64,000 bases of DNA from Pseudomonadota bacterium (GTDB lineage: Bacteria > Pseudomonadota > Gammaproteobacteria > Steroidobacterales > Steroidobacteraceae): NCBI GenBank assembly GCA_021843755.1, contig JAKBWB010000045.1:1-64000 (forward strand). Reading direction: 5' to 3'. Below the pieces are notes generated by a model. It was given only the letters and a program-made list of their open reading frames with translations. It was not told the origin of the DNA and ran no database searches. Numbering within the stretch: position 1 is the first letter of the stretch; every line of letters starts with the position of its first letter. Shown one piece after another: positions 23,801 through 33,113 of the stretch. The position numbers and the translations under genes are program-made.

Positions 23801-24602
23801 GTCCGCGCCGTCGCGTCTCAAAGCGTATGTGCGGGCGATCGGTGTGCTCGGCCCCGGCCTGCGCGACTGGCCGAGCGCCGTCGCGGTGCTCGCCGGGCGC
23901 GAGCCCTACACGCCGGCGCCCACCGAAGCGCCGCCGCCGGTCACGCTGCCGCCGGCCGAGCGGCGCCGGGTCGGCGCCACGGTGCGCCTGGCGCTGTCCG
24001 CGGCGCAGCAAGCCCTCGCCGCGACCGATCTCGACGTCGCGCAGCTCGCCACGGTGTTCGCCGCATCGGGCGGCGATGGCGCGATCTGCCACGAGTTCTG
24101 CGCGACGCTCGCCTCGAGCGACCGGCAGATCTCCCCGACCCGCTTCCACAACTCGGTTCACAATGCGGCCTCGGGCTACTGGAGCATCGCCATGCGCTCC
24201 ACCGCCCCGTCCACCGCGCTGTCCGCCTACGACGGCAGTTTCGCCGCCGGGCTGCTCGAGGCGCTCGCCCAACTCACGGTGCGCACCGCGCCGGTGTTGC
24301 TGGTCAGCTATGACAGCGCCTATCCCGAGCCGCTGCACGCGAAACGACCCATTGCCGCGGCGTTCGCCTGCGCGCTGCTGCTCGCCCCTCGGCCCGAGAC
24401 CGGCACCTGCGCGCGCATCGAGGCGGCGCTGGTGCAAGCCCCCGGCGATACGCTCGAGGACGAGCCGCTCGAGTCGCTGCGCCGCGGCGTCCCTGCCGCG
24501 CGCGGCCTGCCGCTGCTGCGCCAACTCGCCCGCGGCGAGCGCGGGCGCGTCGTGATCGATTATCTGCCCGGTCTGCAGCTCGCCCTGGAGGTGGTGCCGT
24601 GA
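23793..24602 (+). CDS. ketosynthase chain-length factor
   Basis: A 269-residue ketosynthase-like protein without an active-site Cys. The motif RFHNSVHNAASGYWSIA (about residues 112-128) is typical of chain-length factors from aryl-polyene clusters. It forms a heterodimer with the ketosynthase and limits the number of double bonds. The GTG at 23793 within the ketosynthase end is the likely start. Confidence 0.88.
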   Translation: MAESAPSRLKAYVRAIGVLGPGLRDWPSAVAVLAGREPYTPAPTEAPPPVTLPPAERRRVGATVRLALSAAQQALAATDLDVAQLATVFAASGGDGAICHEFCATLASSDRQISPTRFHNSVHNAASGYWSIAMRSTAPSTALSAYDGSFAAGLLEALAQLTVRTAPVLLVSYDSAYPEPLHAKRPIAAAFACALLLAPRPETGTCARIEAALVQAPGDTLEDEPLESLRRGVPAARGLPLLRQLARGERGRVVIDYLPGLQLALEVVP

Positions 24603-25090
24603 CGATGACCCGCCCGCCCGCCGGTCCCCTCGCCGCGGTGCGCCTCGATCGGCATTGGCTCGAGCACCACATGCCGCATCGCGGCCGGATGTGTCTGCTC
24701 GAGGCGGTGCTCGGCTGGGACATGACGCAGATCCGCTGCCGGGCCTCGAGCCACCGGCAGGCCGACAATCCGCTGCGCGCGCGCGGATGCCTCCCGGCGG
24801 CCTGTGGAATCGAATACGCCGGCCAGGCGATGGCGGCGCACGGTGCGCTCATGGCGGGGCTCCTCGGCGTGCCGGCACGCACCGGGTACCTCGCGAGCGT
24901 CCGCCACCTGCGCCTGCGCGTCACGCGACTCGATGACCTCACCGAGGATCTCACGATCAGCGCGCAGCGCGTGGCCGACGATCAGGACACCGCGCTCTAT
25001 GCGTTCACCATCACCTGCGCCGAGCAGGAGTTGCTCACGGGACGCGCCGGGATCGTCTTCGGCGCGTTGGCTCGGGCCGACCGGCCATGA
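24599..25090 (+). CDS. second hotdog-fold 3-hydroxyacyl-ACP dehydratase
   Basis: A 163-residue hotdog protein of the type called ApeP in aryl-polyene clusters. HMPHRGRMCLLEAVLG near residue 22 holds the active-site His. AACGIEYAGQAMAAHG near 67 supplies the Glu that pairs with it in FabZ-like dimers. It complements the short dehydratase at 17677, and the two may form one mixed enzyme. GTG 24599 overlaps the previous stop; ATG 24605 is the alternative. It overlaps the reductase by 4 bases. Confidence 0.85.
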   Translation: MTMTRPPAGPLAAVRLDRHWLEHHMPHRGRMCLLEAVLGWDMTQIRCRASSHRQADNPLRARGCLPAACGIEYAGQAMAAHGALMAGLLGVPARTGYLASVRHLRLRVTRLDDLTEDLTISAQRVADDQDTALYAFTITCAEQELLTGRAGIVFGALARADRP

Positions 25091-25809
25091 GCACGCCGAT
25101 CAGGGCGCTGGTGACCGGCGGCAGCGGCGACATCGGCGCCGCGATTTGCCGGCGTCTGGCCCGTGCCGGCCACCACGTCTACGTACACGCCCGTGACCGC
25201 ATCAGCGCCGCCGAAGCGCTCGTCGAGCAGATCATCCAGGCCGGCGGCAGCGCCTCGGTGGTGCGATTCGACGTGACGGACGCCGAAGGAGCGCGCGCCG
25301 CGCTCGCCGGCCTGCCCGGCCCCATCCAGATCCTGGTCAACAATGCCGGCGTGCATGACGACGCGGTGCTCCCGGGCATGCGCCCGGACCAGTGGCACCG
25401 CGTCATCGATGTGTCGGTGAACGGATTCTTCAACGTGACCCAACCGCTGCTGCTGCCGATGATCCGCACGCGCTGGGGCCGCATCATCAACATCTCCTCG
25501 GTCACCGCCCTGATCGGCAACCGCGGCCAGGTCAACTATGCCGCCGCCAAAGGCGCGCTGAACGCCGCGACCAAGGCGCTCGCTCTGGAGCTCGCCACGC
25601 GGGGCATCACCGTCAACGCGGTGGCGCCCGGCATCATCGCCACCCCCATGACCGAAGGCCTGTTCGCCCCGGAGAACCTCAAACGCCTGGTCCCGCTGGG
25701 ACGCGCCGGCGCCCCCGAAGAGGTTGCGAGTCTGGTCGCCTTCCTGGCCTCCGACGAAGCCTCGTACATTACCGCGCAGATCCTGTCAGTCGATGGCGGC
25801 ATGGCATAG
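25087..25809 (+). CDS. 3-oxoacyl-ACP reductase (FabG-like)
   Basis: A 240-residue short-chain dehydrogenase that reduces the 3-keto group after each extension with NADPH. It has the nucleotide motif TGGSGDIG (10-17), NNAG (85-88) and the catalytic set N112, S138, Y151 and K155 (YAAAK). It closes with the usual VDGG. It is the last gene of the pigment cluster; nothing in the next 180 bases looks like a strong terminator. Confidence 0.93.
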   Translation: MSTPIRALVTGGSGDIGAAICRRLARAGHHVYVHARDRISAAEALVEQIIQAGGSASVVRFDVTDAEGARAALAGLPGPIQILVNNAGVHDDAVLPGMRPDQWHRVIDVSVNGFFNVTQPLLLPMIRTRWGRIINISSVTALIGNRGQVNYAAAKGALNAATKALALELATRGITVNAVAPGIIATPMTEGLFAPENLKRLVPLGRAGAPEEVASLVAFLASDEASYITAQILSVDGGMA

Positions 25810-25990
25810 ACACGCGCCGGAACACTCCTGCACCAGTGCCGCTCCGCCATCCGGCCCCGACGTCGCGCCGCACGTCCATGATTGACGCGACGACAGAAGA
25901 ATACTCAAACGTCAATTGGGCGCGCGCCGAACGACGATACACATTCAACTCCAGACTCCAACAACTTGAAACATTTGGCGTGAGAGGATA

Positions 25991-26018
25991 TTGACAGACC
26001 GTTCTGCCACGTTATATT
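25991..26018 (+). promoter_or_regulatory. strong-looking sigma70 promoter
   Basis: TTGACA (25991-25996) and TATATT (26013-26018) with a 16-bp spacer, in an AT-rich pocket. Transcription would start about 10 bases before the ATG at 26037, or about 28 before the alternative ATG at 26055. Confidence 0.6.
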
Positions 26019-26036
26019 ACGGCGCCACGGAACCCC

Positions 26037-26747
26037 ATGGCCGCGGTACTGGACATGACAGAAACCCTCGACACGCGAGTCGCGCGACTCGAGTCCGATG
26101 TCGCGCATATCCAGTCGGACGTATCCGACATCAAAGTCGACTTGCGCCAGCTGCGCATCGAGTTTTCCTCGCTCCGCGACACGACGGAGTCGGGATTCAA
26201 AGCGGTCCGCGCCGAGATGCAGCAGGAGTTCAAAGCGGTCCGTGGCGAGATGCAGCAGGAGTTCAAGGCCGTCCGTGGCGAGATGCAGCAGGAATTCAAG
26301 GCCGTCCGTGCGGATATCGCAAGCTCCAATGTCAATACGGCGGCGGAATTCAAGGCGGTGCGCGCCGAGATCGCGAACGCGAATGCCAAGACCGCCGAGG
26401 AATTCAAGGCCGTCCGCGCGGATATCGCAAGCTCCAATGTCAATACGGCGGCGGAATTCAAGGCGGTGCGCGCCGAGATCGCGAACGCGAATGCCAAGAC
26501 CGCCGAGGAATTCAAGGCCGTCCGTGGCGAGATGCGGGAGGAGTTCAAAGCCGTCCGTGGCGAGATGCAGGGGGAATTCAAAGCCGTCCGCGCGGAGATG
26601 CAATTCGGATTCGCGGCAGGCCGGACGGATCTTGCCGATCTGCGCCGGGAGATCCAGCGGCGCGACTGGGCAATGATCGGTGTGATCGTCACGCTGTTCG
26701 TCGCGCTGTTCGGCGCGATGGCGCAGGGATTTGGCTGGCTGCACTGA
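26037..26747 (+). CDS. repetitive coiled-coil protein with C-terminal membrane anchor
   Basis: A 236-residue protein. The N-terminus (1-55) is a heptad-like coil (DTRVARLESDVAHIQSDV). Residues about 58-190 carry ten copies of FKAVR, at 11-residue (EFKAVRGEMQQ) or 18-residue (EFKAVRADIASSNVNTAA) spacing, giving a long straight helix. A membrane segment (about 215-232, IGVIVTLFVALFGAMA) ends it. No enzyme domain is seen. It is likely a tail-anchored rod facing the cytoplasm. Proteins of this shape are known only as scaffolds or length-variable linkers, so the function is open. Start may be ATG 26055 instead. Confidence 0.75.
   Translation: MAAVLDMTETLDTRVARLESDVAHIQSDVSDIKVDLRQLRIEFSSLRDTTESGFKAVRAEMQQEFKAVRGEMQQEFKAVRGEMQQEFKAVRADIASSNVNTAAEFKAVRAEIANANAKTAEEFKAVRADIASSNVNTAAEFKAVRAEIANANAKTAEEFKAVRGEMREEFKAVRGEMQGEFKAVRAEMQFGFAAGRTDLADLRREIQRRDWAMIGVIVTLFVALFGAMAQGFGWLH
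26310..26525 (+). repeat. 108-bp tandem duplication in the coiled-coil gene
   Basis: 26310-26417 and 26418-26525 are two nearly identical copies, each coding for 36 residues (one pair of 18-residue units). Divergence is minimal, so the duplication is recent or kept by gene conversion. It is a likely site of copy-number change between strains. Confidence 0.85.
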
Positions 26748-26896
26748 GCCGTCCCCCGCACCAAGGACCTGGGTCAAAGCGCCTGAGAGGGACCCGCGCA
26801 CGCACGAGCGGCGATAGGCCAGTATCTGCGGCAGCGCACCGCGCGGGATTTCGCTATGCTCGGATCCTGTCCGACCCGGTCCGTGCGCCCGTGCTG

Positions 26897-27700
26897 ATGT
26901 CCATCGTCATCCTCCTCGCTGCAGGGGCTTCGGCCGGCTTTCTCAGCGGCTTGCTCGGCATCGCGGGCGGACTGCTGGTGGTGGCGGCTCTCACGCTGGC
27001 ACTGCCAGCCCTGGGAATTCCTGCGGCACAAGTCATGCGCGTCTCGGTGGCCACCGCCATGGCCGCCAACGTACTGACCTTGCTCGCCTCGGCGACGGCG
27101 CACATCCGCCAGCGCAGCGTCCTCTGGCCAACCTGGCGCTGGCTTGCCGCAGGGCTCGTGCTCGGCGGCTTCGCCGGCGCGCACATCACGCAGCTGCTGT
27201 CCGCCCGGGTGCTGCGTTGGGTAATCGCGATGTTCTGCGTATTCATGGCCTGGCGGATGATGCGCGAGCGCAAGCACGCCAAAGACCCCGACAGCCCCGA
27301 GCGCGTGCCGCGCACCCCGTGGCTGCTGCCCACGGGCACGGGGATCGGTGCGCTCTCGGCGGTAGTCGGCATCGGCGGCGGATCGATGATCGTACCGCTG
27401 CTGGTCTCACTCGGGGTGAAGCCGGTCAAAGCCGTGAGCACCAGCGCGGTGTGCGGCTTGACGATCGCGGTCTCGACCGTTCTGAGCTATGCGCTGACGG
27501 TGCACGCGCCACCCCAGCCCCTGCCCTGGGGCTCGGTGGGCTACCTCTATCTGCCCGCCGCGGCCGTCGTTGCCGTCGGATCGATGTCGCTCGCCCCCGT
27601 TGGCGCGCGCCTCGCCCACGGTATCTCGGGCGCCGCGCTCGCACGGATATTCGCCGTATTCCTGCTGTTCGTCGGCGCGCTGATCGCGGCGGGCAAATGA
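26897..27700 (+). CDS. TauE/SafE-family membrane permease
   Basis: A 267-residue inner-membrane protein with about eight membrane segments in two homologous halves. Each half has a Gly-rich loop: GLLGIAGGLLVV near 20 and VVGIGGGSMIVP near 155. The family exports or takes up small sulfur and organic anions such as sulfite and sulfoacetate; the substrate cannot be read here. It sits alone between the coiled-coil gene and carbonic anhydrase. ATG 26897 is used; GTG 26891 is possible. Confidence 0.88.
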   Translation: MSIVILLAAGASAGFLSGLLGIAGGLLVVAALTLALPALGIPAAQVMRVSVATAMAANVLTLLASATAHIRQRSVLWPTWRWLAAGLVLGGFAGAHITQLLSARVLRWVIAMFCVFMAWRMMRERKHAKDPDSPERVPRTPWLLPTGTGIGALSAVVGIGGGSMIVPLLVSLGVKPVKAVSTSAVCGLTIAVSTVLSYALTVHAPPQPLPWGSVGYLYLPAAAVVAVGSMSLAPVGARLAHGISGAALARIFAVFLLFVGALIAAGK

Positions 27701-27733
27701 TTACGGGCGACGCGCGCCGCTCGCGAGCGGCCC

Positions 27734-28366
27734 TCAGCCCGCACCGCACTCCGCTGCGCCGAAGAACTCGACCTCGCCCGTCTCCAGCGAGTACTCCGCG
27801 CCCACAACGGCAAGTCCCTCGTTGCGGATCAGCCGCTCGAGCACATCCGACCCATAGCGCAGGTGGCTCACCGACACCCCGACGTTGGCCCGTACCGCCT
27901 GGCGGATCAGCGCCTCCTCGTCGTTGCGCAGCTCGGTCCTGAGCAGTCCCTCGACCGAGGGGCGCACCCGATCGACGATCGAGCGGATGTTGGGGGATTG
28001 ATTCTCCGCCGGACGGCGCAGCTCCTCGAGCGTCGCCTGGATGGCCCCGCACCGGGTGTGCCCGAGCACCACCACCAGCCGTGTGCCGAACTGCGAGGCG
28101 GCGAATTCAACGCTGCCGATCAGGGACGGCGCCACGATGTTGCCCGCCACGCGGATGACGAACAGATCCCCAAGTCCCTGATCGAACACGATCTCCGCCG
28201 GCACCCGCGAATCCGAGCAGCCGAGCACGATGGCGATGGGTTTCTGCTCCTGCGTGAGCGCGATGCGCGGGGAAGCCCCGAGGGACGCCTCGTGACTGCT
28301 GACCCGCTCGACGAACCGCCTGTTGCCGTCTTTCAGGCGCTGAAGCGCCTCTGCTGCCGTAGTCAT
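27734..28366 (-). CDS. beta-class carbonic anhydrase
   Basis: A 210-residue zinc enzyme that interconverts CO2 and bicarbonate. Zinc ligands C50, H103 and C106 are in CSDSRVP and HTRCGA, with the Asp52-Arg54 pair of the active site. The start at 28366 is chosen because homology begins at MTTAAEAL; the frame is open for about 80 more residues upstream but shows no conserved features there. It is convergent with the TauE/SafE gene. Confidence 0.93.
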   Translation of the reverse strand: MTTAAEALQRLKDGNRRFVERVSSHEASLGASPRIALTQEQKPIAIVLGCSDSRVPAEIVFDQGLGDLFVIRVAGNIVAPSLIGSVEFAASQFGTRLVVVLGHTRCGAIQATLEELRRPAENQSPNIRSIVDRVRPSVEGLLRTELRNDEEALIRQAVRANVGVSVSHLRYGSDVLERLIRNEGLAVVGAEYSLETGEVEFFGAAECGAG

Positions 28367-28584
28367 GCGCGGCAGTGTAAAGAGCGCGGCGCAGACCCAC
28401 AATGGGCCGGTTGCGGCTCCTGTGCGGCGAGAGACGAATGGGAACCGAGCGGATCGAGGCCTTGAGCGACGGAGTCGTCGCGGCGACGGTTTCCTGAGAT
28501 GATGGCGCATGGGGAGGGGCGAAGATCTGAACAACGCCCGATTCCCCGCATTGCCGGTCAGTGGTTCCGCCCTGAGGTTCCGTG

Positions 28585-30030
28585 ATGCTCCGGGATCGCG
28601 TACGCTCAAAGCCGTCCGTCATCCACATCGCTTTGGCGGCCTTCTTCATCGTCGGATTTGGGCTTCGCCTCTACGCGGCTCATTTTCCGGACCTCATCCA
28701 CCCCGACCAGATCTTCCAGACGCTCGAGCCCGCGCATCGCCTCGCATTCGGCTACGGCGTGATCACCTGGGAATGGCGCGAAGGCGTGCGCAGCTGGGTC
28801 TTTCCAGCCTTCCTCGCGGCCATCATGAAGGCCACAGCCTGGCTTGGCCCCGGCTCGAGCGGCTACCTGTGGGGCATCAGCGTCGTCCTGTCGCTGTTGT
28901 CTCTCGTGACCATATGGTTTGGATTCGTCTGGGCCAAACGCGCCAGCGGAATCCAAGCCGCGCTCATCGCAGCCGGCGCGTGCGCCGTCTGGTACGACCT
29001 GGTCATTTTCGCCCCCGCCGCCCTGACGGGCGTGGTCGCCACCCATGCGCTGTTGCCGGGCTTGTATCTCGGCAAATATGGCGAACGAATGCCCGCGGGC
29101 CGGCGGATGTTCCTCACGGGCCTGCTCCTCGGCCTTGCCGTGTCGCTGCGGATCGAGTTCGCGCCGGCGATCGGCTTTGCGCTCATTTATTTCTGCCGCG
29201 AAGACTGGCGCCACAGGGCCGCCCCGCTCGCCTGCGGGTTCCTGCTGCCGGTGCTCGGCTTCGGCCTCGTGGATGCCTTCACCTGGTCCTACCCCTTCCA
29301 GTCGTTCATCAAATACTTCTGGGTCAATGCCATCGAGGACCGAAGCGCCCTGTACGGCCTGAAGCCCTGGTACTGGTATGCGCTCGTGCTGGTCGAGCAG
29401 ATGTTTCCGTTGCTCGTGCTCGCCCTGTTTGGACTGCGCCGCAGCCCCTTCCTCGGCTGGTTCGCCCTCATCGTGCTCGTCTCGCACTCCCTGATCGGCC
29501 ACAAGGAAGTGCGCTTCATCTACATCGTGTTCCCCATCGTCGTAACGCTTGCCGCGATCGGGCTCGTAGACATCGTGCGCCACTTCACCGCCCGATCGAC
29601 CAGTCCCGCCCTGATCGGCAATGTGACCGTCGTCTGCGCCCTGGGTCTGTGTTGCCTGCTGTCCTACCTGAGCGTGCCGCTTTTCCCCTACTGGCAGAAG
29701 GATGCGGCCGGCATCGCGGCCTTCGATCGCCTCAGCCGCGATCCAACCGTGTGCGGCGTCGCCGATTACGATCTTTGGTACACCACCGGCGGATATGCCC
29801 ACCTCAACAAGGACGTCCCCATCCTGCTCATCGAAAACGCGCGTGACCTGCGCGAGCAAGCACCCGCGTTCGACGCACTGCTCGCCACACGATCCGCCTT
29901 GCCTGCCACGATGGGATTCACGCGCGTCAAGTGCTGGCGCAACGCCTGTCTGTACACCCGGCGCGGCGCCTGCGTGCCGCCCGCCAGGCGATACGAGATC
30001 AACACCGTTCTGCGGCGAATCGGCGAGTGA
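28585..30030 (+). CDS. GT22-type (Alg9/PIG-B-like) mannosyltransferase
   Basis: A 481-residue multi-membrane GT-C glycosyltransferase. HPDQIFQTLEPAHRLAFGYG in the first luminal loop (about 40-60) holds the catalytic acidic residue of the family, followed by TWEWREGVRSW. HKEVRFIYIV (about 310) is the other family hallmark. About ten membrane segments are seen. It would transfer a sugar from a polyprenyl-phosphate donor on the periplasmic side. The polyprenyl-phosphate sugar synthase 3 kb away (33110-34285) could make that donor. ATG 28585 has GAGG 7 bases upstream, so it is preferred to GTG 28582. Confidence 0.88.
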   Translation: MLRDRVRSKPSVIHIALAAFFIVGFGLRLYAAHFPDLIHPDQIFQTLEPAHRLAFGYGVITWEWREGVRSWVFPAFLAAIMKATAWLGPGSSGYLWGISVVLSLLSLVTIWFGFVWAKRASGIQAALIAAGACAVWYDLVIFAPAALTGVVATHALLPGLYLGKYGERMPAGRRMFLTGLLLGLAVSLRIEFAPAIGFALIYFCREDWRHRAAPLACGFLLPVLGFGLVDAFTWSYPFQSFIKYFWVNAIEDRSALYGLKPWYWYALVLVEQMFPLLVLALFGLRRSPFLGWFALIVLVSHSLIGHKEVRFIYIVFPIVVTLAAIGLVDIVRHFTARSTSPALIGNVTVVCALGLCCLLSYLSVPLFPYWQKDAAGIAAFDRLSRDPTVCGVADYDLWYTTGGYAHLNKDVPILLIENARDLREQAPAFDALLATRSALPATMGFTRVKCWRNACLYTRRGACVPPARRYEINTVLRRIGE

Positions 30031-30081
30031 GGCAGCGACACCGCGCGGTGCGCCGCCGCCCGCGCGCGAATCGGTTGCAGC

Positions 30082-31578
30082 TCACGGTCGTGCGCCGTCG
30101 CGCACGTATGCCACGGCCACCTTGCCGGCATACACCCGCCGCCACTGCGGCAGGCGCTCGAGCAATCGCACCACCGGCCACTGCGGTCCCATGAGAATCG
30201 CGTCGATCCGGTACCTCCGCAGCAGCGCGGGGAAATTGCCCCGCTGACTCAACTCCAACGCGGCGTAGTAGCGCTCGAGGAACGCATTGCCGTAGACCGC
30301 GATTCTCGGGTCGACGAATACCGGGATGCCGCGAAATATCAGATAGCCGCCGAATTCGATGTCATCGAGAATTCTCGCCTGCGGCCGCCTCGCCAGCAGC
30401 GCCGCCACCGCCGCGCGCGGCGTGGCCTGTGCCGGCGGCCGAGGCCTGCGCACGCTCACTGCCGCGATCCCGAGCGCCCCCGCGAGCACTATAGTGGCGC
30501 ACAGCGCCCCGAGGCTGCCGGCGGCAGCGGGCGTGCGGACCATCCCGTCGAGCGCCTGCGCAGCTCGACGGGCAAGGGGCTCGCGCCGCCACTGCGCCGC
30601 AAGCGGGGTGGCGATGAGAAACGGCGAGATCAGGCCGAGGAGCGACACGTTGCGCATGTGTTGCAGCGCAAAGAACATGAGCCCGATGAGCAGCAGCGAG
30701 CGGGCGATCGGCAGGATGAACCGGCCGGCGAACGCGAGCCCGAGCACGCCGATCAACCACAGGCCGAAGACCTGCGGCCGCTGCAGGTTCGGCGGCTGCC
30801 ACCCGGGGATCCGGGCGAGCACGGGCATCCCCAGCATGTGAAACGGAAAGATGAGCAGCCGCCACCCCTGCGGGTTCAGCAGCGCACAGCCGACCGCGGC
30901 GGCGAGAAACAAGCCCCAGCGCCGCGCGGTCGGCTGCCATTGCCCCTTCGCCTCGAGCACCGCCTCCACCGCGATCACGGCCGCCAGCGCCAGACCCAGA
31001 ATGAAGCTGGCGTGCAGGTTCGCCCAGAGCAGCATCACGGCAAGCAGCCACCACGGCGGCGCGCGCTTGCGCTCATTGCTCTCGATCAGCACTCCGACCC
31101 ACAGCGCGGTGAGCGGCCAGACGAGCTCGTGCGGCCTCACGATGAGGTAATCGAGCATCATGCAGCCGGAGACGGCGGTGAGTATCAGCGCATGCAGCGG
31201 CTGCATGCGGGCAAACAGGAACCGCGCGAGATAGGCGATCGTCAATCCGAAGCACAGCGCGGCGAGCAGCGCGAGCCCGGCCCAGCCGGCCATGCGGTAC
31301 ACGCCGGCCTCCAGCACCTCCGCGCCCCATTCCTGCACGATCCAGCGGGTGCCGTGCCGGGTGAACGAGAAGATATCGCGCACCGGAACGTACCCATGGG
31401 CGAGGATCCATCGTCCGGTGACGATTTGCCAGTAGATGTCCGCATCGAGCCGCACCACAGCGCCCGCGAGCACCAGCACGAATGCCGCCGCTCCGAGCAG
31501 CATCGGCCAGGAGAGGCCGAATCGACGCACCGCACCGATCACTCCGCTCCCCGAGGCGATGGCATCGGCGCCCCTCAC
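30082..31578 (-). CDS. GT-C-like multi-membrane protein, paralogue 1
   Basis: A 498-residue protein with about ten membrane segments, the third member of a tandem family. The first loop has D-A-D followed by IYWQIVTGRWILAHG, a D-x-D as in GT-C glycosyltransferases. The centre has QHMRNVSLLGLISPFL, shared by all three copies, and the C-terminal soluble part has FGGYLIFRGIPVFVDPR. I infer a polyprenyl-sugar-dependent transferase; no proven family function is known to me. The GTG at 31578 overlaps the stop of paralogue 2 by 4 bases; an ATG at 31635 is less likely as it lies deep inside that gene. Confidence 0.78.
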   Translation of the reverse strand: MRGADAIASGSGVIGAVRRFGLSWPMLLGAAAFVLVLAGAVVRLDADIYWQIVTGRWILAHGYVPVRDIFSFTRHGTRWIVQEWGAEVLEAGVYRMAGWAGLALLAALCFGLTIAYLARFLFARMQPLHALILTAVSGCMMLDYLIVRPHELVWPLTALWVGVLIESNERKRAPPWWLLAVMLLWANLHASFILGLALAAVIAVEAVLEAKGQWQPTARRWGLFLAAAVGCALLNPQGWRLLIFPFHMLGMPVLARIPGWQPPNLQRPQVFGLWLIGVLGLAFAGRFILPIARSLLLIGLMFFALQHMRNVSLLGLISPFLIATPLAAQWRREPLARRAAQALDGMVRTPAAAGSLGALCATIVLAGALGIAAVSVRRPRPPAQATPRAAVAALLARRPQARILDDIEFGGYLIFRGIPVFVDPRIAVYGNAFLERYYAALELSQRGNFPALLRRYRIDAILMGPQWPVVRLLERLPQWRRVYAGKVAVAYVRDGARP

Positions 31579-33113
31579 GGCGTGCGCCCCGCGCGGCGCA
31601 CATACGCCACGGCCCATTTGCCCTTGTATACGCACCGCCAGCCGGGCAGGCGCGCGAGCAACCGAGCGACCGCCAGGATCGGCATGATCAGAATCGCATT
31701 GACTCGGTACTTCGCCGACAGCCTCTGGATGTGGCCATCGGGAGCCAACGACATGGCGTCGAACGTCTCTTTGAGGAACGCCTCCCCATACAGGTCCGCC
31801 CGTGCGTCCACGAACACCGGCACGCCGCGGAAAATCAGATAGTCGCCGAAGTTCACATCATTCAGAATTCTCGGCTTCGGCACCCGCGAGAGAATTGCCG
31901 CAAGCGCGGCCCGCGGCGCGAACAGTGCCGGGGGCTGCGGATTTTCCGCCCGCAGCGCGCTCACGGCGAGCGCGCACGCCAAGGGAAGCGTCACCCACAC
32001 CGACACGGCTCGCGCCGGCGGGGACAGCGCGTGAAACCATCGATCGAGCGCCCCGGCGCCCTCGCCGGCGCGCGGCGCGGACGGCCACGAGGCCGCCACC
32101 GGGGAGGCCAGCAGGAACGGCGAGAGCATGCCGAGCAGGGCGATGTTGCGGTCATGCGCCAAAGCCATGAACAACAGCACCAGCACCGTGACGGCGCGCA
32201 CGAGCGAGAGGCGGATGCGCCCGGCGAAGGCCGCGCCCACCATCACGAGCAGCCACAGGTCGAGCGGCTGCAGATGCTGCAGGTCCGGCGGGCGCCAGTC
32301 CTTGAAATACTTCATCATGATCCTGATGTCGAGCACGTGAAACGGGAACAACAACAGGCGAAAACCCTGGGGATTCACCAGCGCCACCGCGAACGCCGCC
32401 GCGCAAAACGGCCCCCAGCGCCTCGCCACCCCGACCCGCTCCCGCCCGCCGCCCGCCGCCGAATCGAGCGCCAGCAGGAGCATCAGACCGAGCCCGAGGA
32501 TGAAGCTCGCATGCATGTTGACCCACAGCAACATCACTCCCAACAGCCACCAGGGCGGTGCGCGCCGCTGCTCGCTCGCCTCGAGCAGACCGCCGATCCA
32601 CAGGACGGTGAGCGGCCACACGAACTCGTACGGGCGATCCACCACATACTGCAGCAGCATGCTGGCCGCCAAAGAGGCGAGCACCAGGGCGTGCAACGGC
32701 TGCATGCGCCGCAGCAGAAAGCGCATGAGATAAGCGAGCGTCGCACCGAAGGAGGCCGCCCCGAGAAAGACGAGGCCCGCCCACCCGCCGAGCCGATAGG
32801 CGAGCACGGACAGCAGCTCGCTGCCCCATTCCTGGGCGACCCACGGCGCTTCGCGCCGGGTGAACGAGAACGGATCGTGCGTCGGGACGTGGCCGTGCCC
32901 GAGAATCCATCGCCCCACCGCCACGTGCAAAAACACATCCTGATCGGCGAGCCCGCTGCCGAGCACGGCGATCAGCACAAATGCCGCCACCCCGAGCAGC
33001 AGCGGCCAGGAGAAGGCGGGCCGGGCGAGCGAGAACTCCCGCGCCGCCGCCCGCCCACCGGCCGCTCCAGCCGCGCCCGCGGGCGATTGCGCAACCTGGC
33101 GTGCACCGTTCAC
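31575..33113 (-). CDS. GT-C-like multi-membrane protein, paralogue 2
   Basis: A 512-residue relative of the proteins encoded on either side of it. After about 35 Ala/Gly-rich residues comes a membrane segment, then D-Q-D in LADQDVFLHVAVGRWI, the D-x-D loop. DPFSFTRREAPWVAQEWGSE matches the same block in the other copies. AHDRNIALLGMLSPFLL and FGDYLIFRGVPVFVDARAD repeat the shared central and C-terminal blocks. The GTG start overlaps the polyprenyl-phosphate sugar synthase stop by 4 bases (GTGA), so coupling is almost certain. Function is inferred as glycosyl transfer on the periplasmic face. Confidence 0.78.
   Translation of the reverse strand: MNGARQVAQSPAGAAGAAGGRAAAREFSLARPAFSWPLLLGVAAFVLIAVLGSGLADQDVFLHVAVGRWILGHGHVPTHDPFSFTRREAPWVAQEWGSELLSVLAYRLGGWAGLVFLGAASFGATLAYLMRFLLRRMQPLHALVLASLAASMLLQYVVDRPYEFVWPLTVLWIGGLLEASEQRRAPPWWLLGVMLLWVNMHASFILGLGLMLLLALDSAAGGGRERVGVARRWGPFCAAAFAVALVNPQGFRLLLFPFHVLDIRIMMKYFKDWRPPDLQHLQPLDLWLLVMVGAAFAGRIRLSLVRAVTVLVLLFMALAHDRNIALLGMLSPFLLASPVAASWPSAPRAGEGAGALDRWFHALSPPARAVSVWVTLPLACALAVSALRAENPQPPALFAPRAALAAILSRVPKPRILNDVNFGDYLIFRGVPVFVDARADLYGEAFLKETFDAMSLAPDGHIQRLSAKYRVNAILIMPILAVARLLARLPGWRCVYKGKWAVAYVRRAGRTP

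Noticed and set aside
26190-26600. CRISPR-like regular repeats
   Set aside because: The repeats are in-frame codons of the FKAVR coiled-coil gene, with no spacers of constant length.
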